Shown here: piece by piece, positions 26,694-35,054 of the stretch
Layout of the letters: each line of letters opens with the position of its first letter
Position numbering within the stretch: the stretch's first letter is position 1
Assembly (NCBI GenBank): GCA_963787195.1
Contig: CAWBCI010000075.1
Location: 1-55,852, forward strand
Origin: CAWBCI01 sp963787195
GTDB taxonomy: Bacteria > Bacteroidota > Bacteroidia > Bacteroidales > JAGOPY01
Reading direction: 5' to 3'
Length of the DNA stretch: 55,852 bases
Notes under the pieces: generated by a model
Databases searched by the model: none
What the model saw: only the letters and a program-made list of their open reading frames with translations
What the model was told of the DNA's origin: nothing
Made by a program: the position numbers and the translations under genes

Positions 26694-28286
26694 ATGGAGC
26701 GGAATAAATTCATTTTCCTGGTTATTTTTTTCTTCATCCTTCAGGCATTTAAAGCAAATGGCCAGGGAAGGTGGGTTAAATCCTATTTTGAAAATGAGGA
26801 TGCTCCTGTTAAATATCTAATTGAATCCTACGACCATGGTTATTTAATATCCGGTAAGCATGGTGCAAATTATTCGAAATACAACTGGCTCATCAAAACC
26901 GATATTAATGGAGAAATTCAATGGGAAAAGACTATCGGAGACGGGGTTAATTCAATAGTATTGCTTGATATGGCACAAGATAAGCTTGGGAACACTTATT
27001 TAGGAGGTGGAACCGGAGCATATGATCCTGAAAGCGACCCATTAATCATAAAGTTGGATCCGTGTGGAGAAAAGGAATGGTGCAGAGTTTTTTATACGTT
27101 TGATAATAATGATTATTCCAGTTGTTTAGCTACAACACCGGATGGAAATATTGCAGTAGTTTTGAATCGCACTAACCCGGATCCGGAATTAGATAGGATT
27201 TGCCTGGCCAAACTTTCTCCAGTTGGAGACCTGATCTGGAAACATTGTATATCCCCTGTTGATTCTAGCAAGCGTAATGAAATATCTTATAATTTGATCG
27301 TAACGCCTGATCAAGGGTTTTTAGTTACTGGTGATTGCTATTATGAAGACCCTGAAGTTCCTAACCATTGGATTTCTCATCCTTATTTAATTAAAGCAGA
27401 TTCATCAGGAATTTTTGAATGGGAAACCGTAGTTTTTAAGGAAACAAATAAGGATGGAGGCGTTGCCGGTAGTTCCGTTGTAAGTCCGGATATGATGAAT
27501 TATTATACTTCAATCGCTCATTACCATTTTGATTCTGTTATGACATCATCACCAGCTTTAGTTAAGTTGGATCTGAATGGAAATGTAATTAATGTATATG
27601 ATATACTCCCTGGATATGAAACGGGTGGGAAATTGAGCTATGCCCAATTTTTAAATGATTCGATATTAGCTGCCAGCGCGGGTTGGGGAAATACTGAGGA
27701 TAGCCTTTGGACTAGGGCTGTTATTATTGATACATTAGGAAACCTATTGAATTCAAATGTTTTAATGTATGACATTTACACTAGTATCCTCCAGGTTACA
27801 AATGATGGAAAACTTTTGTACGCTTCAAACACCCAACAAAACGGTCAGTTCGATTTTTATCTTACCAAACTCAACCAGGACCTGGAACAAGACTCTATTT
27901 ACACCAGGCCTTTTACTTACGACAGCCTCTGCCCGTATCAAATCATTTCGGATACCATTGTACAGGACGATTGCGGGTTGATTGTGGGCATTTCTGAAGA
28001 AGGAAACCAAAGCAAAACCGGAACATCAAGCCGTTTGGAAGTATTTCCCAACCCTGCCAGGGATGAGATACAGGTGAAATGGGAACCAGGAAAAGCAGGG
28101 CCTGAGCATGAATGTTGGCTGGAGATATATGATATTTTTGGTCGACAGGCTCCTGTTCCAGCACCCATGAAAGGGAAAGGGGATTGGAAGGTGAATGTCT
28201 CAAACCTCTTACCTGGTATTTACCTGGTTATCTTGAGAGACGAGGGGAGGATCAAGGCAGAGGCAAAGTTTGTTGTTTGCAGGTGA
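26694..28286 (+). CDS. T9SS-sorted beta-propeller-like protein
   Basis: 530 residues from ATG 26694, with a signal peptide ending near FKANGQ. The body has repeated WD-like blades of the delta-60/SBBP type: YNWLIKTDINGEIQWEKTIG, DPLIIKLDPCGEKEWCRVF, DRICLAKLSPVGDLIWKHC, HPYLIKADSSGIFEWETVV, each with the pattern ...K.D..G...W. The last 80 residues are a type A sorting domain (SRLEVFPNPARDEIQVKW to NLLPGIYLVILRDEGR). It is probably a surface-exposed binding protein; no enzyme motif was seen. It has no neighbour in the same orientation and is flanked on both sides by palindromic element copies 3 and 4. Confidence 0.8.
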   Translation: MERNKFIFLVIFFFILQAFKANGQGRWVKSYFENEDAPVKYLIESYDHGYLISGKHGANYSKYNWLIKTDINGEIQWEKTIGDGVNSIVLLDMAQDKLGNTYLGGGTGAYDPESDPLIIKLDPCGEKEWCRVFYTFDNNDYSSCLATTPDGNIAVVLNRTNPDPELDRICLAKLSPVGDLIWKHCISPVDSSKRNEISYNLIVTPDQGFLVTGDCYYEDPEVPNHWISHPYLIKADSSGIFEWETVVFKETNKDGGVAGSSVVSPDMMNYYTSIAHYHFDSVMTSSPALVKLDLNGNVINVYDILPGYETGGKLSYAQFLNDSILAASAGWGNTEDSLWTRAVIIDTLGNLLNSNVLMYDIYTSILQVTNDGKLLYASNTQQNGQFDFYLTKLNQDLEQDSIYTRPFTYDSLCPYQIISDTIVQDDCGLIVGISEEGNQSKTGTSSRLEVFPNPARDEIQVKWEPGKAGPEHECWLEIYDIFGRQAPVPAPMKGKGDWKVNVSNLLPGIYLVILRDEGRIKAEAKFVVCR

Positions 28287-28308
28287 AGAAGTGGGGACTT
28301 AGTATTAA

Positions 28309-28329
28309 AGTCTTTAGTCTTTAGTCTTT
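28309..28329 (+). repeat. Heptamer repeat, island 4 (AGTCTTT x3)
   Basis: Three perfect AGTCTTT units followed by a decayed AGTATAT, 22 bases after the stop of the propeller-like gene and before palindromic copy 4. Confidence 0.7.
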
Positions 28330-28393
28330 AGTATATAAAAAGAAAGTAAACTTTTACAATTTTCAATTTTCTATATACTATTTCATATTTCCC

Positions 28394-28511
28394 CCTCCGT
28401 GGTCCTCCGTGTAAATCTCCGTGTCACTCCGTGAAACAAAACAATGGCTGCTAAAGTGATGCTTTTTTTTATTACACGGAGGTCCACGGAGGTAACGGAG
28501 TTCCACGGAGA
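28394..28511. repeat. Palindromic element (CTCCGTG family), copy 4
   Basis: Well-preserved copy with CTCCGTGG, CTCCGTGT, CTCCGTGT and CTCCGTGA units on the left and the matching CACGGAG units on the right, core GGCTGCTAAAGTGATGCTT and a T run. It lies between convergent genes, 13 bases beyond the end of hypD. Confidence 0.85.
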
Positions 28512-28524
28512 AAAACATGAACAC

Positions 28525-30888
28525 TTAGAAACTTTCGTGTTCCGTCCTCCGAATAATCTCATCCTGCAGCTCTTCGGTCAGGTCATTGAAGTAGTCGCTG
28601 TAGCCGGCTACCCTTACGATCAGGTCCTGGTGCTTTTCGGGATGTTTTTTGGCGTCCTTCAAGGTTGCTGCGGTAACCACGTTGAACTGTATATGATGGC
28701 CATCCAGGCGGAAGTAGCTGCGGATCAGGGCAGCCAGACTGTCGATGCCTTTTTGATCGGCCAGCAGTTGTGGTGTGAATTTCTGGTTCAGCAAGGTTCC
28801 ACCTGTTTTAAGGTGATCGATTTTGGATGCCGATTTCAGCACGGCTGTCGGGCCTTTGCGGTCGGAACCCTGGAAGGGTGAAATGCCTTCGGAGAGGGGT
28901 TGCCAGGCTTTACGGCCATCGGGTGTGGAGCCGGTCACGCTTCCGAAATATACATGGCTGGTTGTCGGGAGCATGTTGATACGGAATGTGCCTCCTCGTG
29001 GAGTAGGCCTTCCGTTCACGGCATCATAAAACATATCAAAAACCTTCACGGCCTGCACATCGGCATAATCATCGTCATTCCCGTATTTGGGAGTTTTATA
29101 AACCAGTTCGTAGCGCAGGTTTTCGTGGCCTTTAAAATCATCTTTCATGGCTTTCAACATTTCCACCATCGACAATTTCTTCTCATCGAAAACCTGGTAT
29201 TTCATTGCTGTCAGCATATCGGTGATGCTTCCGAGTCCCACACCCTGTATGTATGAAGTGTTGTAGCGCGCCCCGCCGGCATTATAATCCTTTGCATTAG
29301 CTATGCAATCATCTATTAAAAGTGAAAGGAAAGGCGCCGGAAGATATTCAGCATAGAGTTTTTCTATAATGTTATTCCCCTTAATTTTTATATCGATAAA
29401 ATATTGAAGCTGAATTTTAAAAGCTTCCATCAATTCGTCAAAATCAAGGAAATTCGCAGGATCACCTGTTTGCGGACCGAGTTGCTTTTTGTTGCGGGGA
29501 TCATAGCCATTATTTAAGGTGAGTTCAAGGACTTTCGGAAGATTGAAATAACCGGTAAGAATATAGGCTTCGGTACCAAAAGCCCCGCTTTCCACGCATC
29601 CGCTGGCGCCCCCGTTTCGTGCATCCTCCAGCGTTTTGCCCTGCCTTACCAGTTCCTGCACTATGGCATCGGTATTGAAAATAGAAGGCTGCCCGAAGCC
29701 GGTCTTCACGATCTTTATCGCCCTCTTGATGAAATCATCGGGGTTTTTCTTGCTGAGCTGCACCATGGAGCTGGGCTGCAATATCCGCATTTCCTCCACC
29801 ACATCCAGGATTAGATAACTGAGTTCATTCACCGCGTTGCTACCGTCAGCTTTCAATCCGCCAACATTGATCAGGGCAAAGTCGGTATAAGTATTGCTCT
29901 CCTTCGCAGTCACGCCAATCTTAGGCGGAGCGGGATGATTATTGAACTTCACCCAGAAAGCCTGCAATAATTCCCTGGCTTTTTCCTTAGTCAAAGTCCC
30001 ATCTTCCAATTCATTAACATAGAAGGGATAAAGGTGCTGGTCGAGACGGCCGGGATTGAATGAGTCCCAGGGATTCAGCTCGGTAATCACCCCAATATGC
30101 ACAAACCAGTAATATTGCAATGCTTCATGGAAAGTACGGGGGGCATGGGCCGGCACTTGCCGGCAAACCTGCGCCATGACTTCCAGTTCTTTTTTACGTT
30201 CCGCATCCTGTTCTTTTTCAGCCATTTTTTCCAGTTCCGCGGCATGTCTTTCTGCAAGGAGAATGATTGCCCCGGCGGCTATCTCCATAGCTTTCAGTTC
30301 TTCCCTCTTATCCAGGGCCCGGGGGTCATTCAGGAAATCAAGGCCTGCCATTGATTTATGGATATCTTCAATAATATCCAGCATACCTTTGGAATAGATC
30401 TTATTTCCAAGTGAAGTATGCCCCGGGGCGCGTTGTTCCTGGAATTCGGTGAAGATGCCGGCATTGTAGGCGTCTATCCATTCCTGATCCATATTGGCAA
30501 AAATGCGGTCGCGCTGGTTCATCGAACTCCAGAAAGGTATGATGGAGTCTTCGTAAATTTTTCGGGTTTCAGCATCCGATTTGAAGGAAACCTTGGGCCT
30601 CGTATCCAGGATTTCCAAATCCTGCAAAGAATGCAGGCAAACCTCCGGGTAGGTCGATACCGCTTTAGGAGCAGGCCCCCTCTCCCCTACGATCAGTTCA
30701 CCTTCGTTAATACATATTGCTTTATTTTCGAGGATATATTTGAAAGCCAAAGCTCTTCTAAGCGGGATGGAAGCCTTCCGCGCCTCATCACTTTTATAAA
30801 ATTCGCTAAGCAAAACAGCACGTTCGGGTGATAATCTTGCTACAGCCTTCAGGCTTTGATTGCGGAGCTTTTTGATTCTTTCTTTCAT
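28525..30888 (-). CDS. hypD: Glycyl radical enzyme, trans-4-hydroxy-L-proline dehydratase (HypD)
   Basis: 787 residues from ATG 30888, the usual HypD length. Cys431 and Glu433 lie in GGASGCVESGAFG, followed by EAYILTGYFNLPKVLELTLNNG, and the glycyl radical Gly762 lies in IVRVAGYSDYF. From memory, C. difficile HypD has Cys434, Glu436 and Gly765, so spacing agrees exactly with a three-residue offset. GCVE (not GCVEP as in diol dehydratases or choline lyase) and the segment after it favour HypD, which removes water from trans-4-hydroxy-L-proline to give pyrroline-5-carboxylate. It is an oxygen-sensitive cytoplasmic enzyme. Its activase is encoded 116 bases upstream on the same strand, with a perfect palindrome between them. 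No proC is visible in the window. Confidence 0.9.
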   Translation of the reverse strand: MKERIKKLRNQSLKAVARLSPERAVLLSEFYKSDEARKASIPLRRALAFKYILENKAICINEGELIVGERGPAPKAVSTYPEVCLHSLQDLEILDTRPKVSFKSDAETRKIYEDSIIPFWSSMNQRDRIFANMDQEWIDAYNAGIFTEFQEQRAPGHTSLGNKIYSKGMLDIIEDIHKSMAGLDFLNDPRALDKREELKAMEIAAGAIILLAERHAAELEKMAEKEQDAERKKELEVMAQVCRQVPAHAPRTFHEALQYYWFVHIGVITELNPWDSFNPGRLDQHLYPFYVNELEDGTLTKEKARELLQAFWVKFNNHPAPPKIGVTAKESNTYTDFALINVGGLKADGSNAVNELSYLILDVVEEMRILQPSSMVQLSKKNPDDFIKRAIKIVKTGFGQPSIFNTDAIVQELVRQGKTLEDARNGGASGCVESGAFGTEAYILTGYFNLPKVLELTLNNGYDPRNKKQLGPQTGDPANFLDFDELMEAFKIQLQYFIDIKIKGNNIIEKLYAEYLPAPFLSLLIDDCIANAKDYNAGGARYNTSYIQGVGLGSITDMLTAMKYQVFDEKKLSMVEMLKAMKDDFKGHENLRYELVYKTPKYGNDDDYADVQAVKVFDMFYDAVNGRPTPRGGTFRINMLPTTSHVYFGSVTGSTPDGRKAWQPLSEGISPFQGSDRKGPTAVLKSASKIDHLKTGGTLLNQKFTPQLLADQKGIDSLAALIRSYFRLDGHHIQFNVVTAATLKDAKKHPEKHQDLIVRVAGYSDYFNDLTEELQDEIIRRTEHESF

Positions 30889-30924
30889 GGTTCCTTATGT
30901 TAGATATTGACACTTCTTTTTTCA

Positions 30925-30958
30925 TTCTCGGGCTACGACTATAGTCGTAGCCCGAGAA
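30925..30958. repeat. Perfect 34-bp palindrome between hypD and its activase gene
   Basis: The left half TTCTCGGGCTACGACTA is exactly complementary to the right half, with no loop. There is no T run on either side in the sense of the operon (AAAAAAG follows on the minus strand), so a classic terminator is unlikely. An mRNA processing or stabilising hairpin, or a REP-like mobile palindrome, is more likely. Confidence 0.75.
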
Positions 30959-31004
30959 ATTTTAGCAGAGACCGATAAGCCCTTATTAGTCAGCATTACA
31001 ACAC

Positions 31005-31796
31005 TCAACCCCCAATCGCCGCGATGATTCCGACTTCCAGGAATAATTCAACCATCTCCACCATCCTCTCCCCGCCCGGCTCATCTATCTTTCCCAAAAA
31101 ATACTCCTTATTCGCCCGCTTATATTTATTCCGGGCAATGTCGTGATAGGGAAGCAGATCTATTTTCTTCAATTCATAATCATTCATAAAATTCCTGATA
31201 TCCTTAAGATTATCATCCGTATCCGTAATACCGGGGATGATGGGCAGCCTTATCTGAATTTCTTTTCCTTCCTTAATTATTGTTTTTAAATTTTGAAGGA
31301 TGATTTCATTGGAAACTCCTGTATATTCCACATGTTTTATATCATTCATTAATTTCAGGTCGAAGAGGAAAAGCTCGCAAAGATCAATGATACGTTTTAA
31401 AGATTTAGCATCGGCATATCCGCTGGTATCGAGGGCTGTATGTATTCCATGATCTTTACATTCCTTCAAAATTTCTTCCAGAAATTCCGCCTGCATCAAA
31501 GGTTCCCCTCCTGAAAAAGTGACACCCCCACCCGATTCATCCATATAAATCTTATCCTTTAAAATCTCCTTTAAGACTTCTTCGGAATTCATTTTCTTCC
31601 CAACTCTTTCCTTTTCCCTGAAACATATCCCATCCAGCTTTCTTTCCTTAATCATTTCTTCCGGGAAATTCTCCTGGCTTTCGGGATTATGGCACCACTG
31701 ACAACGCAGTGGACAGCCTTTCATAAAAACTGTGGTCCTGATCCCGGGTCCGTCGTGGATCGCATAATGCTTGATATCGAAAATTAATCCCTGCAA
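31005..31796 (-). CDS. Glycyl radical enzyme activase (HypD-activating enzyme)
   Basis: 263 residues. The start is TTG 31796, chosen because the conserved beginning of the family (GLIFDIKHYAIHDGPGIR) immediately follows. The radical SAM cluster motif is Cys28-x3-Cys32-x2-Cys35 (GCPLRCQWC); GGVTFSGGEPL is the SAM-binding GGE motif. It generates the glycyl radical on HypD using S-adenosylmethionine. Most such activases carry an inserted two-cluster ferredoxin domain after CHNPES; here that stretch has only a single Cys (GICFREKE), so the auxiliary clusters appear lost. It is transcribed upstream of hypD. Confidence 0.88.
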   Translation of the reverse strand: MQGLIFDIKHYAIHDGPGIRTTVFMKGCPLRCQWCHNPESQENFPEEMIKERKLDGICFREKERVGKKMNSEEVLKEILKDKIYMDESGGGVTFSGGEPLMQAEFLEEILKECKDHGIHTALDTSGYADAKSLKRIIDLCELFLFDLKLMNDIKHVEYTGVSNEIILQNLKTIIKEGKEIQIRLPIIPGITDTDDNLKDIRNFMNDYELKKIDLLPYHDIARNKYKRANKEYFLGKIDEPGGERMVEMVELFLEVGIIAAIGG

Positions 31797-32206
31797 AATT
31801 CAAATCATTAAAAAGATTGGAAAGTCCTTCTGAAAAAATAAAAAAAAATGAAAATAAATGAGGAAAGGATGATTTGTTCAGGTCATCCAGCACTCGTAGA
31901 GGCCGCGACCGAAATTATGATAGAGTTCTATATGAAAATTCCGACAGTTCATAATATTTAAGTTCAGGAGCATACAAAGTTAAGTTGCAGGAGGATTAAA
32001 TTCACAAGAGCCTCTAATTTATATCTTTTCTAAAGTTAAAAGATACTCAATTGTTTAAAGCAGGATAAAGCATTCTCAGATTGTCAATTCATCCTGTCAT
32101 TTTGAAGCTCCTGTTTGGGTGCTGGAAAGATATTCCTTTCCAGTTCTCAGGATTCGGATTAAATTTGTTCAGAGTCAGAAGAAAATTTTATTTTTAATCT
32201 GAAAAA
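31797..32206. other. Divergent intergenic region, activase versus histidine kinase
   Basis: 410 AT-rich bases with promoters expected in both directions. The only distinct element I see is the hairpin at 32122-32143. No RNA gene or ORF could be supported. Confidence 0.5.
32122..32143. promoter_or_regulatory. Inverted repeat upstream of the kinase gene
   Basis: CTGGAAAG and CTTTCCAG form an 8-bp perfect stem around ATATTC, 64 bases before the kinase start. It may be an operator for autoregulation by the LytTR regulator encoded downstream, which is a guess from position. Confidence 0.35.
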
Positions 32207-34162
32207 TTGTTTTCAAGGGTGAACTTGCTTCGAAAATATTTCATATTATTAAGTTTGCTGATGCTATTGCCTTTGACTGGCCTTGCTCAAAGCTGGTCTA
32301 TGCAGGCAAGTGCTGACAGTCTTGAAAATATTTTCCAGACAGCAACTAAGGATTCCACAAAGTTATCAGCACTGATAAACCTTAGTAATTTATTCGGTTC
32401 CCAGGACCCGAAAAAATCCATTGAATATGCACAGAAAGCAATAGATTTTAGTATTCATTCCAAACTAAATCAGCCTCCGGAATTATATTTTTATATGGGC
32501 AGGGCTTATGAAAGAGTTTCCGAGCAAAATCAGGCACTAGAAGCATTCAAAAAAGCTTTGAGCCTGGCTGAAAAGAGCGGGAATCTGGAATCCATCGCCT
32601 TCGCATACAATTACCTGGGCTTTCATTATTATAAGATCCGGGATATGATTGCGAGCATAGAAGCATACAATAAGGCCCTTGCCAGGGCCAAAGAAGGGGA
32701 TGTAAAAACTGCTGAATCGGAAGCATATTTCGGACTTGCCATGGTTTATAGCCTGCTTATGGATCCTGAAAACCAACTGAATGCACTTCGACATTACCTG
32801 GCACTCGCGGATTTTAAAAAGGAACAAAGAAGGATCTCCGATGCTTACCGCCTGATGGGTGAATATTACCGGACTAAGAAGAATTATGGTAAAGCAGTGG
32901 AGTATTGCCAAAATGCCTATGACATGGCAAAGTCAATAAATGACTCCTCCCTGATGGGTGTGGCAATCAACCACCTGGCCTGGACTTACTACGAAAAAGG
33001 GGACCTGAAGAAGTCCCTCGAAACTTATAATAAGAACATCGAATTCACACATGAGCAGGGCCGTCCACAGACCCTTGCGAATATATTCGGGAATATAGGA
33101 AACATATACCGGGACTGGGAAAGATATCCCGAAGCCCTGGACTATTATCAAAAAAGCCTGACAATCTCAGAAAAGTCAGGGGATATTTTCAACCAGTCAT
33201 GGCTTTATGAAGATATCAGCCGGCTTTATGAACATATGGGCAAATACCAGGATGCCCTGGCCAACTATAAACTCCATGCCATCTATTATGATTCACTTCA
33301 AACCATCACCTATGCCCGGAACCTGAGCGCTGCCACCAGGGATTATGAAGTCGAGAAGAAGGCCCGGGAACTGGAGCTGGTGACCCTGAAGCTGGAGAAG
33401 AACAATTACCTCATCTATGGCCTCATTGCCGGCATAGTTGCCTTATTGCTGATTTCCCTGCTGGTCATCATCCAAAGCCGGACCAAGGCTACCCAGCGAC
33501 TGGAAGCTATGAAACACCGCATTTCGGAACTTACCCAGGTAAACCTCCGGCAGCAGATGAATCCGCATTTCATTTTTAATACCTTGAATTCCATTCAGTA
33601 TTATGTCTTTCAAAACGATAAAATATCTTCCAATAATTATATGACAAAATTCGCTTCGCTGATGCGTAAGACACTGGAAAACTCAAGGCATACGGCTATT
33701 CCCATCAAGGAAGAACTGGATTCGCTGGAACTCTATCTGGAACTGGAAGCCCTTCGCTTTAAAGAGAAATTCGATTGGACCATCAATGTGGATGAAGATA
33801 TAGATGTGCTGCTTTATAAAATCCCTACCATGCTGATCCAGCCATACGCTGAAAATTCTATTACGCACGGCCTGATGAATAAGGAAGGCAAGGGAAATAT
33901 CATGATCGATCTGAAACTATTGAGTGATAGTATCCTGATTAGCATTGAAGATAATGGTATTGGCCGTCAGAAAGCCATGCAGATAAAAAATGAGAAGAAC
34001 CGCAATCACCAGAGCCTGGGAACCACCATTACCGAGTCAAGACTGAAGTTGGTGAATGAACTTTATGGAAAAAGTATGAAAATCAAGTATACGGACCTGA
34101 AAGATGAAGAAGGAAGCCCCACGGGTACACGGGTTGAGATCCATATCCCCATCATAACTTAA
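32207..34162 (+). CDS. TPR-containing sensor histidine kinase (LytS/YehU type)
   Basis: 651 residues. No ATG fits; the frame begins at TTG 32207 or GTG 32219. A signal peptide ends near TGLAQ, so residues about 28-395 are periplasmic and contain at least six TPR units (for example YFYMGRAYERVSEQNQALEAF and NHLAWTYYEKGDLKKSLETY). A transmembrane helix lies near 398-422 (YGLIAGIVALLLISLLVII). The His_kinase domain has the phospho-acceptor in RQQMNPHFIFNTLNS (His454) and a HATPase with PTMLIQPYAENSITHGL and ISIEDNGIG. This is a Bacteroidota architecture that pairs with LytTR regulators; the partner gene starts 11 bases downstream. Confidence 0.88.
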   Translation: MFSRVNLLRKYFILLSLLMLLPLTGLAQSWSMQASADSLENIFQTATKDSTKLSALINLSNLFGSQDPKKSIEYAQKAIDFSIHSKLNQPPELYFYMGRAYERVSEQNQALEAFKKALSLAEKSGNLESIAFAYNYLGFHYYKIRDMIASIEAYNKALARAKEGDVKTAESEAYFGLAMVYSLLMDPENQLNALRHYLALADFKKEQRRISDAYRLMGEYYRTKKNYGKAVEYCQNAYDMAKSINDSSLMGVAINHLAWTYYEKGDLKKSLETYNKNIEFTHEQGRPQTLANIFGNIGNIYRDWERYPEALDYYQKSLTISEKSGDIFNQSWLYEDISRLYEHMGKYQDALANYKLHAIYYDSLQTITYARNLSAATRDYEVEKKARELELVTLKLEKNNYLIYGLIAGIVALLLISLLVIIQSRTKATQRLEAMKHRISELTQVNLRQQMNPHFIFNTLNSIQYYVFQNDKISSNNYMTKFASLMRKTLENSRHTAIPIKEELDSLELYLELEALRFKEKFDWTINVDEDIDVLLYKIPTMLIQPYAENSITHGLMNKEGKGNIMIDLKLLSDSILISIEDNGIGRQKAMQIKNEKNRNHQSLGTTITESRLKLVNELYGKSMKIKYTDLKDEEGSPTGTRVEIHIPIIT

Positions 34163-34173
34163 ATTTAAGAATT

Positions 34174-34927
34174 ATGTTAAAAGCAGTAATAGTAGATGAT
34201 GAGTCAGATGCCGTACAGTTCATTCAATCCCTTTTGAATGAGTATTGTAAGGAAGTAGAAGTAGCCGGAACGGCCAATTCGGCCAGGGAGGCCCTGGAAG
34301 TGATCCGGAAGACCCTGCCTGACCTGGTTTTCCTGGATGTTCAGATGCCTCATGGGAGCGGCTTTGACCTGCTCAGCAGTTTTCCCGAAAAGACCTTCGA
34401 TGTGATCTTTATAACTGCTTTCAATCATTATGCCCTGCAAGCCATCAAGTTCAGTGCCATTGATTATATCCTGAAACCTATTAATATAAATGAGTTTATT
34501 GAGGCTGTCAAAAAGGTGGAAGAAAAGAGAAGCAGTCAGGAATACCGCAATATGAGCTATAAGGCCCTTTTGGAGAACCTGCAGACTGCAAGGCCGAGCA
34601 AGCTGGCTATACCAACCACTGACGGGATCGAATACCTGAATACTTCCGAGCTTGTCAGGCTGGAAGCCGACCGGAGCTATTCATGGTTTTTTCTCACTAA
34701 GGACAGAAAATACCTGGTATCGACGAAATCTTAAGGAATACCAGGAGCTATTGACGGATATGAATTTCTTCCGTCCTCATAATTCACATCTCATCAATCT
34801 TGAGCATGTGAAAAAATATGTAAGGCATGAAGGAGGATATATTGAGATGGACGATGGTTCGAATGTACCTATTTCCAGGGGTAAGAGGGATTTGTTCCTG
34901 ATGCATATGTCGAGGATCTCGAAGTAG
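34174..34927 (+). CDS. LytTR family response regulator (one frameshift)
   Basis: About 251 residues when corrected. It starts at ATG 34174. The receiver domain has Asp55 (LVFLDVQMP), Thr81 (FITAFN) and Lys101 (ILKPI). The LytTR DNA-binding domain starts near residue 145 (IPTTDGIEYLNTSELVRLEADRSYSWF). The frame breaks at about 34730: TCT TAA GGA should read TCT CTT AAG GAA, that is, loss of one CT in a CT repeat, after which KEYQELLTDMNFFRPHNSHLINLEHV continues normally. It is phosphorylated by the kinase just upstream and binds DNA direct repeats; its targets are unknown. Confidence 0.9.
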
Positions 34928-34937
34928 GGAGGTTTTT

Positions 34938-34972
34938 AGTCGTCAGTCGTCAGTCAGCAGTCGTTGGTCTGA
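34938..34972 (+). repeat. Heptamer repeat, island 5
   Basis: Five units in register: AGTCGTC, AGTCGTC, AGTCAGC, AGTCGTT, GGTCTGA. It begins 10 bases after the regulator gene's stop. Confidence 0.75.
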
Positions 34973-35000
34973 GGAAAACATTAAGCACTGGGCATTTTCC

Positions 35001-35034
35001 ACCTTATCACCTTATCACCTTATCACCTTATCAC
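35001..35034 (+). repeat. Octamer repeat, island 5 (ACCTTATC x4)
   Basis: Four perfect ACCTTATC units. The bases before it (ATTAAGC.CT..GC.TT.TCC) also match those before the octamers at 24161, so the two islands share more than the repeat. No palindromic element separates heptamers and octamers here. Confidence 0.85.
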
Positions 35035-35054
35035 TTTCCCCAATACACAATACC

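Noticed and set aside
21378..28511. Repeated CTCCGTG units as a CRISPR array
   Set aside because: The copies are kilobases apart with genes between them, each is internally palindromic, and there are no regular spacers or cas genes.
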